Below are positions 50,253 through 59,844 of a DNA stretch of 64,000 bases, one piece after another. Position 1 is the stretch's first letter; every line of letters starts with the position of its first letter. Below the pieces are notes generated by a model, which had not been told where the DNA came from, did not search any database, and saw only the letters and a list, made by a program, of their open reading frames with translations. This stretch comes from Parvibaculum sp002684405 (GTDB taxonomy: Bacteria > Pseudomonadota > Alphaproteobacteria > Parvibaculales > Parvibaculaceae): assembly GCA_965140395.1 (NCBI GenBank), contig OZ223205.1:868001-932000 (forward strand). Direction: 5' to 3'. Made by a program: the position numbers and the translations under genes.

Positions 50253-51124
50253 GCCGGTCGCGCGCGCTGGACCGGCGGCTCAATCCGTACCGGGAAGACC
50301 TGGCCGCAGCCCATCTTCGCGGCGAAGTGAAAGCGAACCGCTTCGAGGAAGGCCGGGACATGCAGGTCGTGGCCGGGCAGCTTTCCTTGCTGCGCGAGCC
50401 CCGGCCGGACGCGCCCATGGATACGCAACTTCTCTTCGGCGAAGTCTTCCGTGTCTATGAAGACAAGTCGGGCTGGGCCTGGGGCCAGTCGGCGCAGGAC
50501 GATTATGTCGGCTATGTCGCGCGCGAGGGGCTTGCCCCCAAACCGTCAAAGCCTACGCATAGCGTGGCCGCGCTTCGCACCTTCATCTATCCCGAGCCGG
50601 ATCTGAAGACGCGGCCTGCAACGCCCGTTTCCATGAACGGGCTTGTGACCGTGATCGCGGCGAAGGGCGACTATAGCCGGATCGACCGGGGCGGCTGGAT
50701 CTTCACCCAGCATCTTTCGCCTGTCGGTGCGCATGCGCGCGACTTCGTTTCCGTCGCGCAGGAATTTCTGGGCGTTCCCTATCTTTGGGGCGGTCGCGAC
50801 AGCTTGGGGCTGGATTGTTCGGGGCTGGTGCAGATGTCGCTGGAGCGCGCGGGCATCTCATCCTTGCGCGATACCGACATGCAGGAAGCGACGCTGGGCG
50901 AAGCGCTGCCCGAGCCCATCGACTTCACCACGCTGAAACGGGGCGATCTCGTTTTCTGGAAGGGTCATGTCGGCATCATGCGCGATGACCAATGGCTGAT
51001 CCACGCCAATGCCCATCACATGCGCGTAGCCGAAGAGCGCCTCGACATCGCCATGTCGCGCATCGCGCGTGGCGAGCATGGGCTTGTTACCAGCATCAAG
51101 CGGCTGTCGTCTCTTCGGAGCTGA
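50249..51124 (+). CDS. NlpC/P60 (C40) peptidoglycan endopeptidase with SH3-like domains
   Basis: A 291-residue cell-wall hydrolase. Two N-terminal SH3-like segments (about 25-160; QVVAGQLSLLREPRPDAPM) precede an NlpC/P60 domain with the catalytic Cys in LGLDCSGLVQMSLERAG, a His in FWKGHVGIMRDDQ and a third polar residue near HANAHHM. Related enzymes cut gamma-D-Glu-diamino acid bonds. There is no signal peptide, so it may be cytoplasmic and act on recycled muropeptides. Its ATG overlaps the MarR stop. Confidence 0.9.
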   Translation: MSRSRALDRRLNPYREDLAAAHLRGEVKANRFEEGRDMQVVAGQLSLLREPRPDAPMDTQLLFGEVFRVYEDKSGWAWGQSAQDDYVGYVAREGLAPKPSKPTHSVAALRTFIYPEPDLKTRPATPVSMNGLVTVIAAKGDYSRIDRGGWIFTQHLSPVGAHARDFVSVAQEFLGVPYLWGGRDSLGLDCSGLVQMSLERAGISSLRDTDMQEATLGEALPEPIDFTTLKRGDLVFWKGHVGIMRDDQWLIHANAHHMRVAEERLDIAMSRIARGEHGLVTSIKRLSSLRS

Positions 51125-51127
51125 CGG

Positions 51128-52756
51128 TCAGCCCGCCGCGTCTCCTTCCGGCGTGGCGACAAGGTCGAAAGCCGCCGCCATCAGCGCCTTTGTGTAATCC
51201 GTTTTCGGGTGGTCGAATATCTCGTCCGCCGTTCCCGCTTCCACTACCTTGCCGTTGCGCATGACGATGATGTCGTCGGAAAGCGCACGGACCACCTTCA
51301 GGTCATGGCTGATGAAGAGATAGCCGAGATTCATCCGCTTCTGCAGCTCGCGTAGCAGGTCGACGATCTGCGCCTGCACCGACATGTCGAGCGCGGAGGT
51401 CGGTTCGTCCAGCATCACGAAATGCGGCTCCAGCGCCATGGCGCGCGCGATCGCGATGCGCTGGCGCTGCCCGCCGGAAAACTCATGCGGGTAGCGGTCC
51501 TGCACCGCCGGGTCGATGCCGACTTCCCGCAGTGCACTGCTTACCCGTTCGCGGCGTTCGTCCGGCGTGAGGCCCAGCCCCTGCACGATGAGGCCTTCCT
51601 CCACGATCTGACTGATCGACATGCGCGGCGACAGGGAGCCATAGGGATCCTGAAAAACGATCTGCATTCGGCGGCGCAGAGGGCGCAGCTCGTTCTGCTT
51701 GAGGCCCTGAATATCGCGTCCCTCGAAACGCACGGGACCTTCGCTCGACAGGAGCCGTAACAGCGCGAGGCCGAGTGTGGTCTTGCCGGAGCCGGATTCG
51801 CCCACCACCCCCAGCGTGCGGCCCCGCCTGACCGTCAGCGATATACCGTCCACCGCCTTCACATGGCCGACCGTCTTGCGCAGGAAGCCGCGCTTGATCG
51901 GGAACCAGACCTTGAGGTCGTCGGTCTCCATGATGACCGGTGCATCCTCGGCGCCTCCAAGTGCGCGGCCTTTCGGTTCGGAGGCGAGCAGGCGTTTCGT
52001 GTAGGCATGCTGCGGGTTGTCGAAAACGGTTTCGGTGTCGCCGCGCTCCACGATCTCGCCCTTGGTCATGACAAAGACGCGGTCAGACATCTTCCGCACC
52101 ACGCCGAGGTCATGCGTGATGAGCAAGAGCGCCATGCCCATCTCGTCCTTGAGCTTCTTCAAAAGGGCGAGAATTTGCGCCTGCACCGTCACGTCGAGCG
52201 CGGTGGTCGGCTCGTCGGCGATTAGCAAATCGGGCTCATTGGCAAGCGCCATGGCAATCATCACACGCTGGCGCTGCCCGCCCGAAAGCTGATGCGGGTA
52301 GGCGCCAAGGCGTTCCGTTGCATCGGGAATGCCGACCTTGTCGAGAAGTTCCAACACGCGAGCGCGCAGCTTTTCGCCGCGCAGGCCCTTGTGGAGTTGC
52401 AGCACTTCGCCCACTTGTCGCTCGATCGTATGCAGCGGGTTGAGTGACGTCATGGGCTCCTGAAAGACGACGCCGATCTTGTTGCCGCGTATCTCACGCA
52501 TCGTCTTTTCGTCGGCGCCGACGAGGTTGCGTCCCTCGAACATGATCTCGCCGCTGGGATGGCTTGCCTGCGGATAGGGCAGCAATTGCAGGATGGAAAG
52601 CGCGGACACGGATTTGCCCGAACCGGATTCGCCCACCAGCGCCACCGTTTCGCCGGACCGGACATCGAAGGAGATGCGGTCCACGGCCAGTATCTCTTCG
52701 CCTTCGGAGCGGAAGGCAACGGAGAGGTCTTTTACATCGACAAGCGGGGCGCTCAT
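51128..52756 (-). CDS. yejF: Peptide ABC transporter fused ATP-binding protein YejF
   Basis: A 542-residue protein with two tandem ABC ATPase domains, as in E. coli YejF (microcin C/peptide importer). First domain: GESGSGKSVSALSIL, LSGGQRQRVMIAMAL, LIADEPTTALDV. Second: GESGSGKTTLGLALL, FSGGQRQRIAIARAM, VMLDEPTSALDM. Each ABC carries a C-terminal oligopeptide-type extension. It starts in the yejE stop (ATGA). Confidence 0.95.
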   Translation of the reverse strand: MSAPLVDVKDLSVAFRSEGEEILAVDRISFDVRSGETVALVGESGSGKSVSALSILQLLPYPQASHPSGEIMFEGRNLVGADEKTMREIRGNKIGVVFQEPMTSLNPLHTIERQVGEVLQLHKGLRGEKLRARVLELLDKVGIPDATERLGAYPHQLSGGQRQRVMIAMALANEPDLLIADEPTTALDVTVQAQILALLKKLKDEMGMALLLITHDLGVVRKMSDRVFVMTKGEIVERGDTETVFDNPQHAYTKRLLASEPKGRALGGAEDAPVIMETDDLKVWFPIKRGFLRKTVGHVKAVDGISLTVRRGRTLGVVGESGSGKTTLGLALLRLLSSEGPVRFEGRDIQGLKQNELRPLRRRMQIVFQDPYGSLSPRMSISQIVEEGLIVQGLGLTPDERRERVSSALREVGIDPAVQDRYPHEFSGGQRQRIAIARAMALEPHFVMLDEPTSALDMSVQAQIVDLLRELQKRMNLGYLFISHDLKVVRALSDDIIVMRNGKVVEAGTADEIFDHPKTDYTKALMAAAFDLVATPEGDAAG

Positions 52757-53820
52757 TGCATCACCTTGCGCGGGTCGAAGGCATCGCGCACCGCCTCGCC
52801 GATAAAGATCAGAAGGCTCAGCATGACGGCGATGGAGAAGAAGCCGGTCAGCCCCAGCCAGGGCGCCTGGATATTCGCCTTGCCCTGCGCCAGCAACTCG
52901 CCCAGCGATGGCGAGCCCGGCGGCAGGCCGAAGCCGAGAAAGTCCAGAGAGGTGAGTGTGGTGATGGACGAATTCAGAATGAAGGGCATGAAGGTCAGCG
53001 TCGCCACCATCGCATTGGGCAGCAAATGCTTGAACATGATTTTCGCATTGGTGAGCCCCAGCGCCCGCGCCGCATTCACATATTCGAAATTCCGCCCGCG
53101 CAGGAATTCCGCTCGCACCACCCCGACAAGCGCCACCCATGAAAAGAGCAGCAATATGCCGAGCAGGATCCAGAAATTCGGTTCGATGATCGCCGCGATG
53201 ATGATGAGCAGATAGAGCTGCGGCACACTGGTCCAGATTTCGATGAAGCGCTGGAACAGCAGATCCGTCCAGCCGCCGAAATAGCCCTGCACGGCGCCTG
53301 CCGCCACGCCAATGATCGACGACAGGATGGTAAGCGTCAGCCCGAACAGCACGGAAATGCGGAAGCCGTAAATGAGCCGCGCCAGCACATCGCGGCCCTG
53401 ATCGTCCGTACCAAGCCAGTTTTCCGCTGAGGGTGGCGCGGGCGCCGGCACGGGCAGGTTGAGGTTGATCGTGCGATAATCATATTCGATAAGCGGCCAG
53501 ATGATGAGCCCGTGCCCCTCCTTCTCGATGAGGTCCTTCACCACGGGGTCGCGATAATCCGCCTCTGTCTGGAAGAAGCCGCCGAAATCGGTTTCAGGAT
53601 AGGAAACGAAGACCGGAAAATAGGGCTCGCCCTGATAGAGCACGAAGAGCGGCTTGTCGTTGGCGATGAATTCGGCGAACAGCGTAACGACGAAGAGGAT
53701 GAGGAATATCCACAAGCTCCAATAGCCGCGTTTGTTCGCCTTGAAGTTGCGCCAGCGCCGCTTGTTGACGGGGCTTATCCGGATTTCAGGCAAGGTGACG
53801 CCGGGGAGCGAGAGAGCCAT
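52753..53820 (-). CDS. yejE: Peptide ABC transporter permease YejE
   Basis: A 355-residue inner-membrane permease of the OppC/YejE type. A basic N-terminus, one helix (SLWIFLILFVVTLFAEFI, about 34-51), a long periplasmic loop and a five-helix permease core with the EAA loop ANARALGLTNAKIMFKHLLPN region follow. It sits directly after yejB, three bases apart, and before yejF. Confidence 0.93.
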   Translation of the reverse strand: MALSLPGVTLPEIRISPVNKRRWRNFKANKRGYWSLWIFLILFVVTLFAEFIANDKPLFVLYQGEPYFPVFVSYPETDFGGFFQTEADYRDPVVKDLIEKEGHGLIIWPLIEYDYRTINLNLPVPAPAPPSAENWLGTDDQGRDVLARLIYGFRISVLFGLTLTILSSIIGVAAGAVQGYFGGWTDLLFQRFIEIWTSVPQLYLLIIIAAIIEPNFWILLGILLLFSWVALVGVVRAEFLRGRNFEYVNAARALGLTNAKIMFKHLLPNAMVATLTFMPFILNSSITTLTSLDFLGFGLPPGSPSLGELLAQGKANIQAPWLGLTGFFSIAVMLSLLIFIGEAVRDAFDPRKVMQ

Positions 53821-53823
53821 GGG

Positions 53824-54930
53824 TCAGACCTCCCTCGTTTCGAAGTCGATACGCGGATCGACCCATGTATAGGTGAGGTCCGAAATCAGCGTGATGACGA
53901 GGCTGATAAGTCCGAATATGTAGACCGTCGCAAACACCACCGGGTAGTCGCGATTGACGATGGACTCAAAGGAAAGAAGCCCCAGCCCGTCCAGCGAGAA
54001 GATCGTCTCGATAAGAAGCGAGCCGGTGAAGAAGGCGCCGATGAACGCGCCCGGAAATCCCGCGATCACGATCAGCATGGCATTGCGGAAGACGTGGCCG
54101 TAGATCACCTGCCGCTCGGAGAGGCCCTTGGCGCGCGCCGTCATCACATATTGCTTCTTGATCTCGTCCAGTAAGGAATTCTTGGTGAGAAGCGTCGTCG
54201 TGGCGAAAGAGCCGATGGTCAGCGCAGTCACCGGCAGGATGATGTGCCAGAGATAATCGAAGACTTTCGCGAAGAGACCGAGATCGCTCCAATTGTCGGA
54301 CACGAGACCGCGTAAGGGGAAGATATTGAAGAAACTCCCCCCTGCGAACAGCACGATCAGGAACACGGCGAAGAGAAAGCCGGGGATCGCATAGCCGATG
54401 ATGATGACGGCGCTGGTCCATACATCGAAACGGCTGCCGTCCTGTACCGCCTTGCGGATACCCAGCGGAATGGAGACGAGATAGGTGATGAGTGTCGTCC
54501 AGAGCCCCAGCGAAATCGAAACCGGCAGCTTCTCCTTGACGAGTTCCAGCACGCTGACATCGCGGAAATAGCTCGTGCCGAACTGAAAGCGCGAATAGTC
54601 CCAGATCATCTTGCCGAAGCGTTCATACCAGGGCTTGTCGAAGCCGAACTGCTTTTCAAGCTGTTTGATGAATTCCGGATCGAGCCCCTGCGCGCCGCGA
54701 TATTTGCCGCCCATCGAGGCATCGCCGCCCGACAGATTGGCTGATTGCGCGAAATCGCCGCCACCGCCACCGATGCGCGCCGTGGCAGATACTGCCGTGC
54801 CCTGAATTTCCGCGATGATGCGTTCGATCGGCCCGCCCGGTGCGAATTGAACGACGACGAAACTGATGAACATGATCCCGAGAATGGTCGGGATCATCAG
54901 CAGCAACCGGCGGAGAATATAAGCGGCCAT
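53824..54930 (-). CDS. yejB: Peptide ABC transporter permease YejB
   Basis: A 368-residue OppB/YejB-type permease. Six hydrophobic helices are visible, the first (RRLLLMIPTILGIMFISFVV, about 7-26) followed by a periplasmic segment with FGFDKPWYERFGKMIWDYSRFQFG. The EAA motif is near KQYVMTARAKGLSERQVIYGHVFRN. It opens after the proximal SBP gene, nine bases away. Confidence 0.93.
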   Translation of the reverse strand: MAAYILRRLLLMIPTILGIMFISFVVVQFAPGGPIERIIAEIQGTAVSATARIGGGGGDFAQSANLSGGDASMGGKYRGAQGLDPEFIKQLEKQFGFDKPWYERFGKMIWDYSRFQFGTSYFRDVSVLELVKEKLPVSISLGLWTTLITYLVSIPLGIRKAVQDGSRFDVWTSAVIIIGYAIPGFLFAVFLIVLFAGGSFFNIFPLRGLVSDNWSDLGLFAKVFDYLWHIILPVTALTIGSFATTTLLTKNSLLDEIKKQYVMTARAKGLSERQVIYGHVFRNAMLIVIAGFPGAFIGAFFTGSLLIETIFSLDGLGLLSFESIVNRDYPVVFATVYIFGLISLVITLISDLTYTWVDPRIDFETREV

Positions 54931-54939
54931 ACGGTCTCT

Positions 54940-56853
54940 CTACTCGTTCGTGCCGGAAGCGTCGGCCTTGTTCCGGTCTGTCCACCAGCTGCGCAGCACG
55001 CCCCGTTCATAAGCCGGTTTCTTTGCGGGGCGGTCATACAAATCCCAGAAGGCGAGGTTGTGGGATGCCTTGTACCACTGCGGAATCCAATAATGCCCGG
55101 CCCGGAGCACGCGGTCGAGGGCGCGTGCCGCGCTCACCTGTTCTTCCGGCGTGGCCGCGGCGATGATCTTCTCGATCAGCGCATCGATCGCCGGATCGGC
55201 GATCCCCGGCAAGTTGCGTCCGCCAGGAATGTCGACGAAGGCGGAGGACCAATAGCTTCTGATTTCGATGCCCGGCGTCAGGCTCATCGAGTAGCGCTGC
55301 ACGATGAGGTCGAAATCGTAATTCTTCATGCGGTCCTGATATTGCGCGGAATCGACCAGCCGGAAACGCGCATCGACGCCCAGAATGCGCAAATTCTTGA
55401 TGACGCCCGCGCAGATACGTTCCCACATCGGGTCGTCCTGCAGGAATTCGACCGTCAGCGCCTCGCCATCGGCATTGACGCGCTTGCCGTTCTCGATGGT
55501 CCATCCCGCCTCGACGAATAGCTGTGCGGCCTTGCGCAGCATCGCGCGGTCCTGACCGGATCCGTCGGAGGAGGGCGGTGAGACCGGCTCGCCGAACACG
55601 GTCGGTGGCAGCTCGTCTTTCCATGGCGTCAGCAGCGCGCGCTCGGCATCGGAAGGCAATCCTTGTGCCTTCATGGGTGAGTTTTCGAAATAGCTCTCCG
55701 TGCGTCGGTAGAGGCCGTAGAAGAGGTTCTTGTTGGCCCATTTGAAATCGAAGGCGAGCCCGAGCGCCTGCCGCACGCGCGGATCGGCAAACTTCGGCCG
55801 CCGTGTATTGATGAACCAGCCTTGCGCGCCCGACGGTGTACCGTCCGGCAGGTCGAGCCGTTTGACGCGGCCGTCCTGCACGGCGGGGAAATTATACTCC
55901 GTCGCCCAGACGCGGGAGGTAAATTCCTCGCGCAGCGTATAGGCGCCGGTCTTGAACGCCTCGAACTCCGCCGTCCTGTCCCGGAAATACTCGAAACGCA
56001 GCCTGTCGAAATTCCATTGTCCGACATTCACATTGAGGTCGCGGGCCCAATAGTCGGCCACCCGCTCATAGGTGAGGAACCGACCGGGCTTGAAATCGCC
56101 GATGCGATAGGGGCCGCTGCCCAGCGGCGGTTCGAGCGCGGTCTCGTCGAATGTGTTGGCGGTGTAATAGGCCTTCGAGAAGATCGGCAACTCGCCCGCG
56201 ATGAAAAGCGGCAGGTCGCGCGTCTGTTTGCCGGTGAAGCTAACCTTCAGCACATGCGGCTCGTCCGCCGCCGCGTCTTTCATCTCGCGCAGGTTCTGCG
56301 AAATGAGCGGATGGCCCTGCTGCTTGAGCAGCATGAGCGAGAAGGCGGCGTCCTCTGCGGTCAGCGGCGTGCCGTCGTGGAAACGCGCTTCTTTCCGCAG
56401 GCGGAATGTCAGCACATTGCCGTCGGGAGAAAGTTCTGCGCTTTCCGCGACGAGCCCGTAGACGGCGCTTGGCTCGTCATAGGCGCGCACCATCAGCGTG
56501 TCGAAGACGAGATCGAGCCTTTGGGCCGCATTGCCTTTGAGGATATAGCCATTGAGTGTATCGAATGTCGTGAAAGCCGCATTATAGGCCGCCGTGGGGC
56601 CGACCTGCGAAAGCGTGCCGCCCTTCGGCGCATCCGGGTTCACATAATCGAAATGAGCAAAACCGGGCGCATAATTGAGCCCGCCGAAAAACGACATGCC
56701 GTGCCGCGGTCCCGCACCGGCCACCTTGACCGGCCTGCTGCCCGCGGCCATGGCCGGCAAGGAGGGGAAGGCAAGTCCTCCAAGACCCGCGGTCGTGGCT
56801 GCGCCCGCAAGGACCAGGAAATCGCGGCGCGCCAGCGAGAGCTTGCCGCTCAT
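54940..56853 (-). CDS. yejA: Extracellular solute-binding protein (YejA-like), Tat-type signal
   Basis: A 637-residue family 5 peptide-binding protein. The N-terminus MSGKLSLARRDFLVLAGAATTAGLGG has a twin-arginine motif (RRDFL), so export is probably by Tat. The mature part carries the SBP5 pieces GTLSQVGPTAAYNAAF, VTFRLRKEARFHDGTPLTAED and GSGPYRIGDFKPGRFLTYERV, and ends DRPAKKPAYERGV. It is the second of two tandem binding proteins; its ATG lies in the stop of the first (ATGA). Confidence 0.9.
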   Translation of the reverse strand: MSGKLSLARRDFLVLAGAATTAGLGGLAFPSLPAMAAGSRPVKVAGAGPRHGMSFFGGLNYAPGFAHFDYVNPDAPKGGTLSQVGPTAAYNAAFTTFDTLNGYILKGNAAQRLDLVFDTLMVRAYDEPSAVYGLVAESAELSPDGNVLTFRLRKEARFHDGTPLTAEDAAFSLMLLKQQGHPLISQNLREMKDAAADEPHVLKVSFTGKQTRDLPLFIAGELPIFSKAYYTANTFDETALEPPLGSGPYRIGDFKPGRFLTYERVADYWARDLNVNVGQWNFDRLRFEYFRDRTAEFEAFKTGAYTLREEFTSRVWATEYNFPAVQDGRVKRLDLPDGTPSGAQGWFINTRRPKFADPRVRQALGLAFDFKWANKNLFYGLYRRTESYFENSPMKAQGLPSDAERALLTPWKDELPPTVFGEPVSPPSSDGSGQDRAMLRKAAQLFVEAGWTIENGKRVNADGEALTVEFLQDDPMWERICAGVIKNLRILGVDARFRLVDSAQYQDRMKNYDFDLIVQRYSMSLTPGIEIRSYWSSAFVDIPGGRNLPGIADPAIDALIEKIIAAATPEEQVSAARALDRVLRAGHYWIPQWYKASHNLAFWDLYDRPAKKPAYERGVLRSWWTDRNKADASGTNE

Positions 56854-58703
56854 TGGGCCGCGTCCCCGGCTTTCCCGTCTCCATCTCCGGTGTGCCACCA
56901 GATGTTCGGAAAGCCGATCGCGTAGCCGGGCATGGTTTTGGGGTGGGCGATGCGCGACCAATAGGCGACACGGAAATAGCCCGCATACCATTGCGGCACG
57001 ACATAATGCCGCCACAGCAACACGCGATCGAGCGCATGGGTGGCCGCAATGAGATCCGCCCGGCTCTCCGCATAGATGATCTTGTCGATCAGCGCGTCGA
57101 CCACGGGATCGCAGATGCCGATCACATTGCGGCTGCCCGGCGTCTTGGCCGCCTGGCAGCTCCAGAAATCGCGCTGCTCGTTCCCCGGCGACATGGATTG
57201 CGGGAAAGTCTGGACGATGATGTCGAAATCGAAATTGTCCACGCGGTTTTCATATTGCGAGGTATCGACGGTACGAATGGTCGCGTCGATACCGAGCCTT
57301 TCCAGCGATTGCCGGTAGGGCAGGACGATGCGCTCGAACATGGGCGAGGCGAGCAAAAATTCGACGCTCAGCTGTTCGCCGGTCTCCTTGTTGACGCGCT
57401 TGCCGTCCTTGATGATCCAGCCCGCCGCGTTCAGAAGGTCGTTGGCCTTGCGAAGGTTGGTGCGGTTGTTCCCGCTGCCGTCGGTTTCCGGCGTCTTGTA
57501 GGGTTCGGTAAAAAGAGCTTTGGGCAGTTTGTCCCTGAAGGGTTCGAGAAGTGCCAGTTCCTCACCCTTCGGGATGCCCGAAGAGGCGAGTTCCGAATTG
57601 GCGAAATAGCTATTCGTGCGCGTGTACTGGCCATAGAAGAGCGCCTTGTTGGCCCATTCGAAATCGAATGCATAGTCGAAGGCCTCGCGCACACGCGGAT
57701 CGCTGAACTTGTCGCGGCGCAGGTTGAAAGCGAACCCCTGCATGCCCTGATTGTTGTCCGTGTTGATCTTTTCGAGTTTGACGCGCCCGTCCTTCACGGC
57801 TGGGAAGTCGTAGGCGGTCGCCCAGTTCTTTGCGCTCGTTTCGATACGGAAATCCACACGGCCCGTCTTGAAGGCTTCCAGCGCGACGGTGGGATCCTTG
57901 AAATACTCGAAGCGTACGCGGTCGAAATTGTTCTGCCCCACATTCACCGGCAGGTCTTTCGCCCAATAATCCTTCACGCGCTCATAGGTGATGCGCCTGG
58001 GCGTCTCCACCTTGGCGACCCTGTAGGGCCCGCTTCCCAGCGGCGGCTCCAGTGTCGTCTTGGTGATGTCACGCGCCTTGCCGTCCGCGCTCTTGCCCGT
58101 CCAGTAGTGCCGCGGCAGCACCGGCAACTGGCCGACGATCTGCGGCAACTCGCGATTGCCTTTTTCGGAGAAACTGAATTTCACCTTGTCGCCCGGCAGC
58201 TTCTCCGCCTTCTCCACATTGCGGTAATAGGCATTGTAGAAAGGATTGATCTTCTTCAGCTCGTTGAAGCTCCAGATCACGTCTTCCGGGGTGATGGGCG
58301 TGCCGTCATGGAAGCGGGCTTCCTTGCGCAGCGTATAGGTGACCGACGAAAAGTCGTCCGGATGCGACACCGTTTTGGCGACAAGCCCGTATTCGGCGCT
58401 CGGCTCGTCATAACTGGGCGCCATCAGCGTGTCGTAGATGAGCGACAGGCCGGCGGCAGGATTGCCTTTGACGATGAAGGTGTTGAGGCTGTCGAAGCCG
58501 CCTGTCGTCCCCATGGCGACCTCGCCGCCCGCCGGGGCGTCGGGGTTCACATAGTCGAAATGGGTGAAGTCGGGGCCGTATTTCAGCTCGCCGAAAAGCG
58601 AGGATCCATGGCGGGGCGTGTCGTCTGCCTGAGCCTGGTGAAGCGGCGCGGTCAGAAAGGCGCCGATCGTCAGCGCGGCCAGCATGGCGGTCGCATATCG
58701 CAC
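56850..58703 (-). CDS. yejA: Extracellular solute-binding protein (YejA-like), Sec-type signal
   Basis: A 617-residue family 5 peptide-binding protein, first gene of the yej operon. Start: GTG 58703 lies six bases after a strong AAGGAGGAGG and gives a normal Sec signal peptide (RYATAMLAALTIGAFLTAPLHQAQA); ATGs further upstream read through that ribosome-binding site. The SBP5 core has GSSLFGELKYGPDFTHFDYV, VTYTLRKEARFHDGTPITPEDVIW and GSGPYRVAKVETPRRITYERV. It is parallel to the downstream paralogue but lacks the twin-Arg motif. Confidence 0.9.
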   Translation of the reverse strand: MRYATAMLAALTIGAFLTAPLHQAQADDTPRHGSSLFGELKYGPDFTHFDYVNPDAPAGGEVAMGTTGGFDSLNTFIVKGNPAAGLSLIYDTLMAPSYDEPSAEYGLVAKTVSHPDDFSSVTYTLRKEARFHDGTPITPEDVIWSFNELKKINPFYNAYYRNVEKAEKLPGDKVKFSFSEKGNRELPQIVGQLPVLPRHYWTGKSADGKARDITKTTLEPPLGSGPYRVAKVETPRRITYERVKDYWAKDLPVNVGQNNFDRVRFEYFKDPTVALEAFKTGRVDFRIETSAKNWATAYDFPAVKDGRVKLEKINTDNNQGMQGFAFNLRRDKFSDPRVREAFDYAFDFEWANKALFYGQYTRTNSYFANSELASSGIPKGEELALLEPFRDKLPKALFTEPYKTPETDGSGNNRTNLRKANDLLNAAGWIIKDGKRVNKETGEQLSVEFLLASPMFERIVLPYRQSLERLGIDATIRTVDTSQYENRVDNFDFDIIVQTFPQSMSPGNEQRDFWSCQAAKTPGSRNVIGICDPVVDALIDKIIYAESRADLIAATHALDRVLLWRHYVVPQWYAGYFRVAYWSRIAHPKTMPGYAIGFPNIWWHTGDGDGKAGDAAQ

Positions 58704-58825
58704 TTGGGTCCTCCTCCTTCTTGCGGTCATGTCATGGTCGGTGCGGCGTTCCGATACCGTACCGGTCATTTCCATTCCGTATTGGGAATAAGACCATTTT
58801 TAGCCATATGAACGCCAAAACAAAA

Positions 58826-58849
58826 CGCGCCCGGAAATTTCCGGGCGCG
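58826..58849 (-). terminator. Terminator of cycM
   Basis: CGCGCCCGGAAA/TTTCCGGGCGCG is a perfect 12-bp palindromic stem. On the minus strand it is followed by a T-rich tail (TTTTGTTTTGG), 31 bases after the cycM stop. Confidence 0.85.
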
Positions 58850-58880
58850 CTCCGCATTAAGCTTTCGTAAGAGAGGGCGG

Positions 58881-59522
58881 TTATTCCGCCTTCGTCTCTC
58901 CGCCGGCATCCGCCGGGGCAGCGGCGTCGCCGCCTTCTTCAGCCGGGGCGGCGGCATCGCCACCCTCTTTGGCCGGGGCTTCCTGCTTCACTTCCGGAAG
59001 CGGCAGGTTGGAGCCCAGCGTGTTCAGATAGGCGATCACGTCGGCGCGCTTCTCGTCCTTCTTGATGCCGGCAAAGCCCATCGCCGTGCCCGGCGCATAG
59101 TCCTTCGGGCTTTTCAGGAAGTGGTTCAGATCCTCGAAGGTCCAATCGCCGCCGAGTTTCTTCAGCGCATCCGAGTAGCCGAACCCCGGGAAGGATGCGA
59201 CCTTGCGGCCGACCACGTGATAGAGGTCCGGACCGATCTTGGCGCCGGCGCCTTCCTGGAAGTTGTGGCAGGCGGCGCAGACCTTGGCGGCTTTCTCGCC
59301 CTTTTTCGGGTCGGCATTGGCCAACAGAACCGGAAGAGGCGTTGCCTTCTCTTCCTTCTTGGGCGCAGCGGCTCCGCCTTCCTCGGGTACAGCGACCGCG
59401 TAGGACTTGGGGTTGGCCGGTTCTGTAGAGAACAGCGTTTCGCTCAGCGTTCCGACTGCGAGGATGAGAAGCACCGAGAAAAGTACGGCACCTGCAAACT
59501 TGTTGAATTCGAATGAGTCCAT
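58881..59522 (-). CDS. cycM: Membrane-anchored class I cytochrome c (CycM-like)
   Basis: A 213-residue cytochrome c552-type electron carrier with an uncleaved N-terminal anchor (about 10-29, GAVLFSVLLILAVGTLSETL). A Lys/Ala-rich linker, heme motif CAACH (82-86) and axial Met in PGTAMGFAG follow. Similar proteins link the bc1 complex to aa3 oxidase in alphaproteobacteria. The C-terminus ends in an acidic repeat, KEGGDAAAPAEEGGDAAAP. ATG 59522 gives MDSFEFNKF, the family N-terminus. Confidence 0.9.
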   Translation of the reverse strand: MDSFEFNKFAGAVLFSVLLILAVGTLSETLFSTEPANPKSYAVAVPEEGGAAAPKKEEKATPLPVLLANADPKKGEKAAKVCAACHNFQEGAGAKIGPDLYHVVGRKVASFPGFGYSDALKKLGGDWTFEDLNHFLKSPKDYAPGTAMGFAGIKKDEKRADVIAYLNTLGSNLPLPEVKQEAPAKEGGDAAAPAEEGGDAAAPADAGGETKAE

Positions 59523-59844
59523 CGGCTCCTGCTCCGCCAGGGTCGTGTTGCGGGAAGCGGGTTGATTAGGCTTGGCTGAATCGCGGGCTGGCCGCGCTTC
59601 CGCCCAGGCGAGGCCCCCCGCGGAATTGGCGCGGAGATTAGCCGCTTCCGCCCGTCGGTCGCAAGCCGTATATAGGGCGGAAACCGCCAAATGCCGCCGG
59701 ATCGCCGATGCAGCGCCCGGCGAGCCAGCAAAACGGGCTCAAGCCAGCCGCTTCTGCGCAAATACCGCAGCGTCCAGCTGGACTTTAGGGTTGCGGCGAT
59801 CCGCCGCACCGTCTGAAATGCAGCCCGTTTGGGAGAAAGACAGC
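59523..59844. other. Divergent cycM/kdsB intergenic region
   Basis: About 322 bases with no supported gene. Reading frames cross it on both strands but show no family similarity. Promoters for cycM and kdsB must lie here; a clear -35/-10 pair was not found. Confidence 0.5.

Noticed and set aside
58704..58775. Upstream ATGs (58775, 58730) for the first YejA
   Set aside because: They would translate through the strong AAGGAGGAGG site and add a charged tail ahead of the signal peptide.
56853..58811. A 652-codon plus-strand reading frame
   Set aside because: Antisense to the Sec-type yejA; its product is Arg/His/Asp-rich and lacks motifs.
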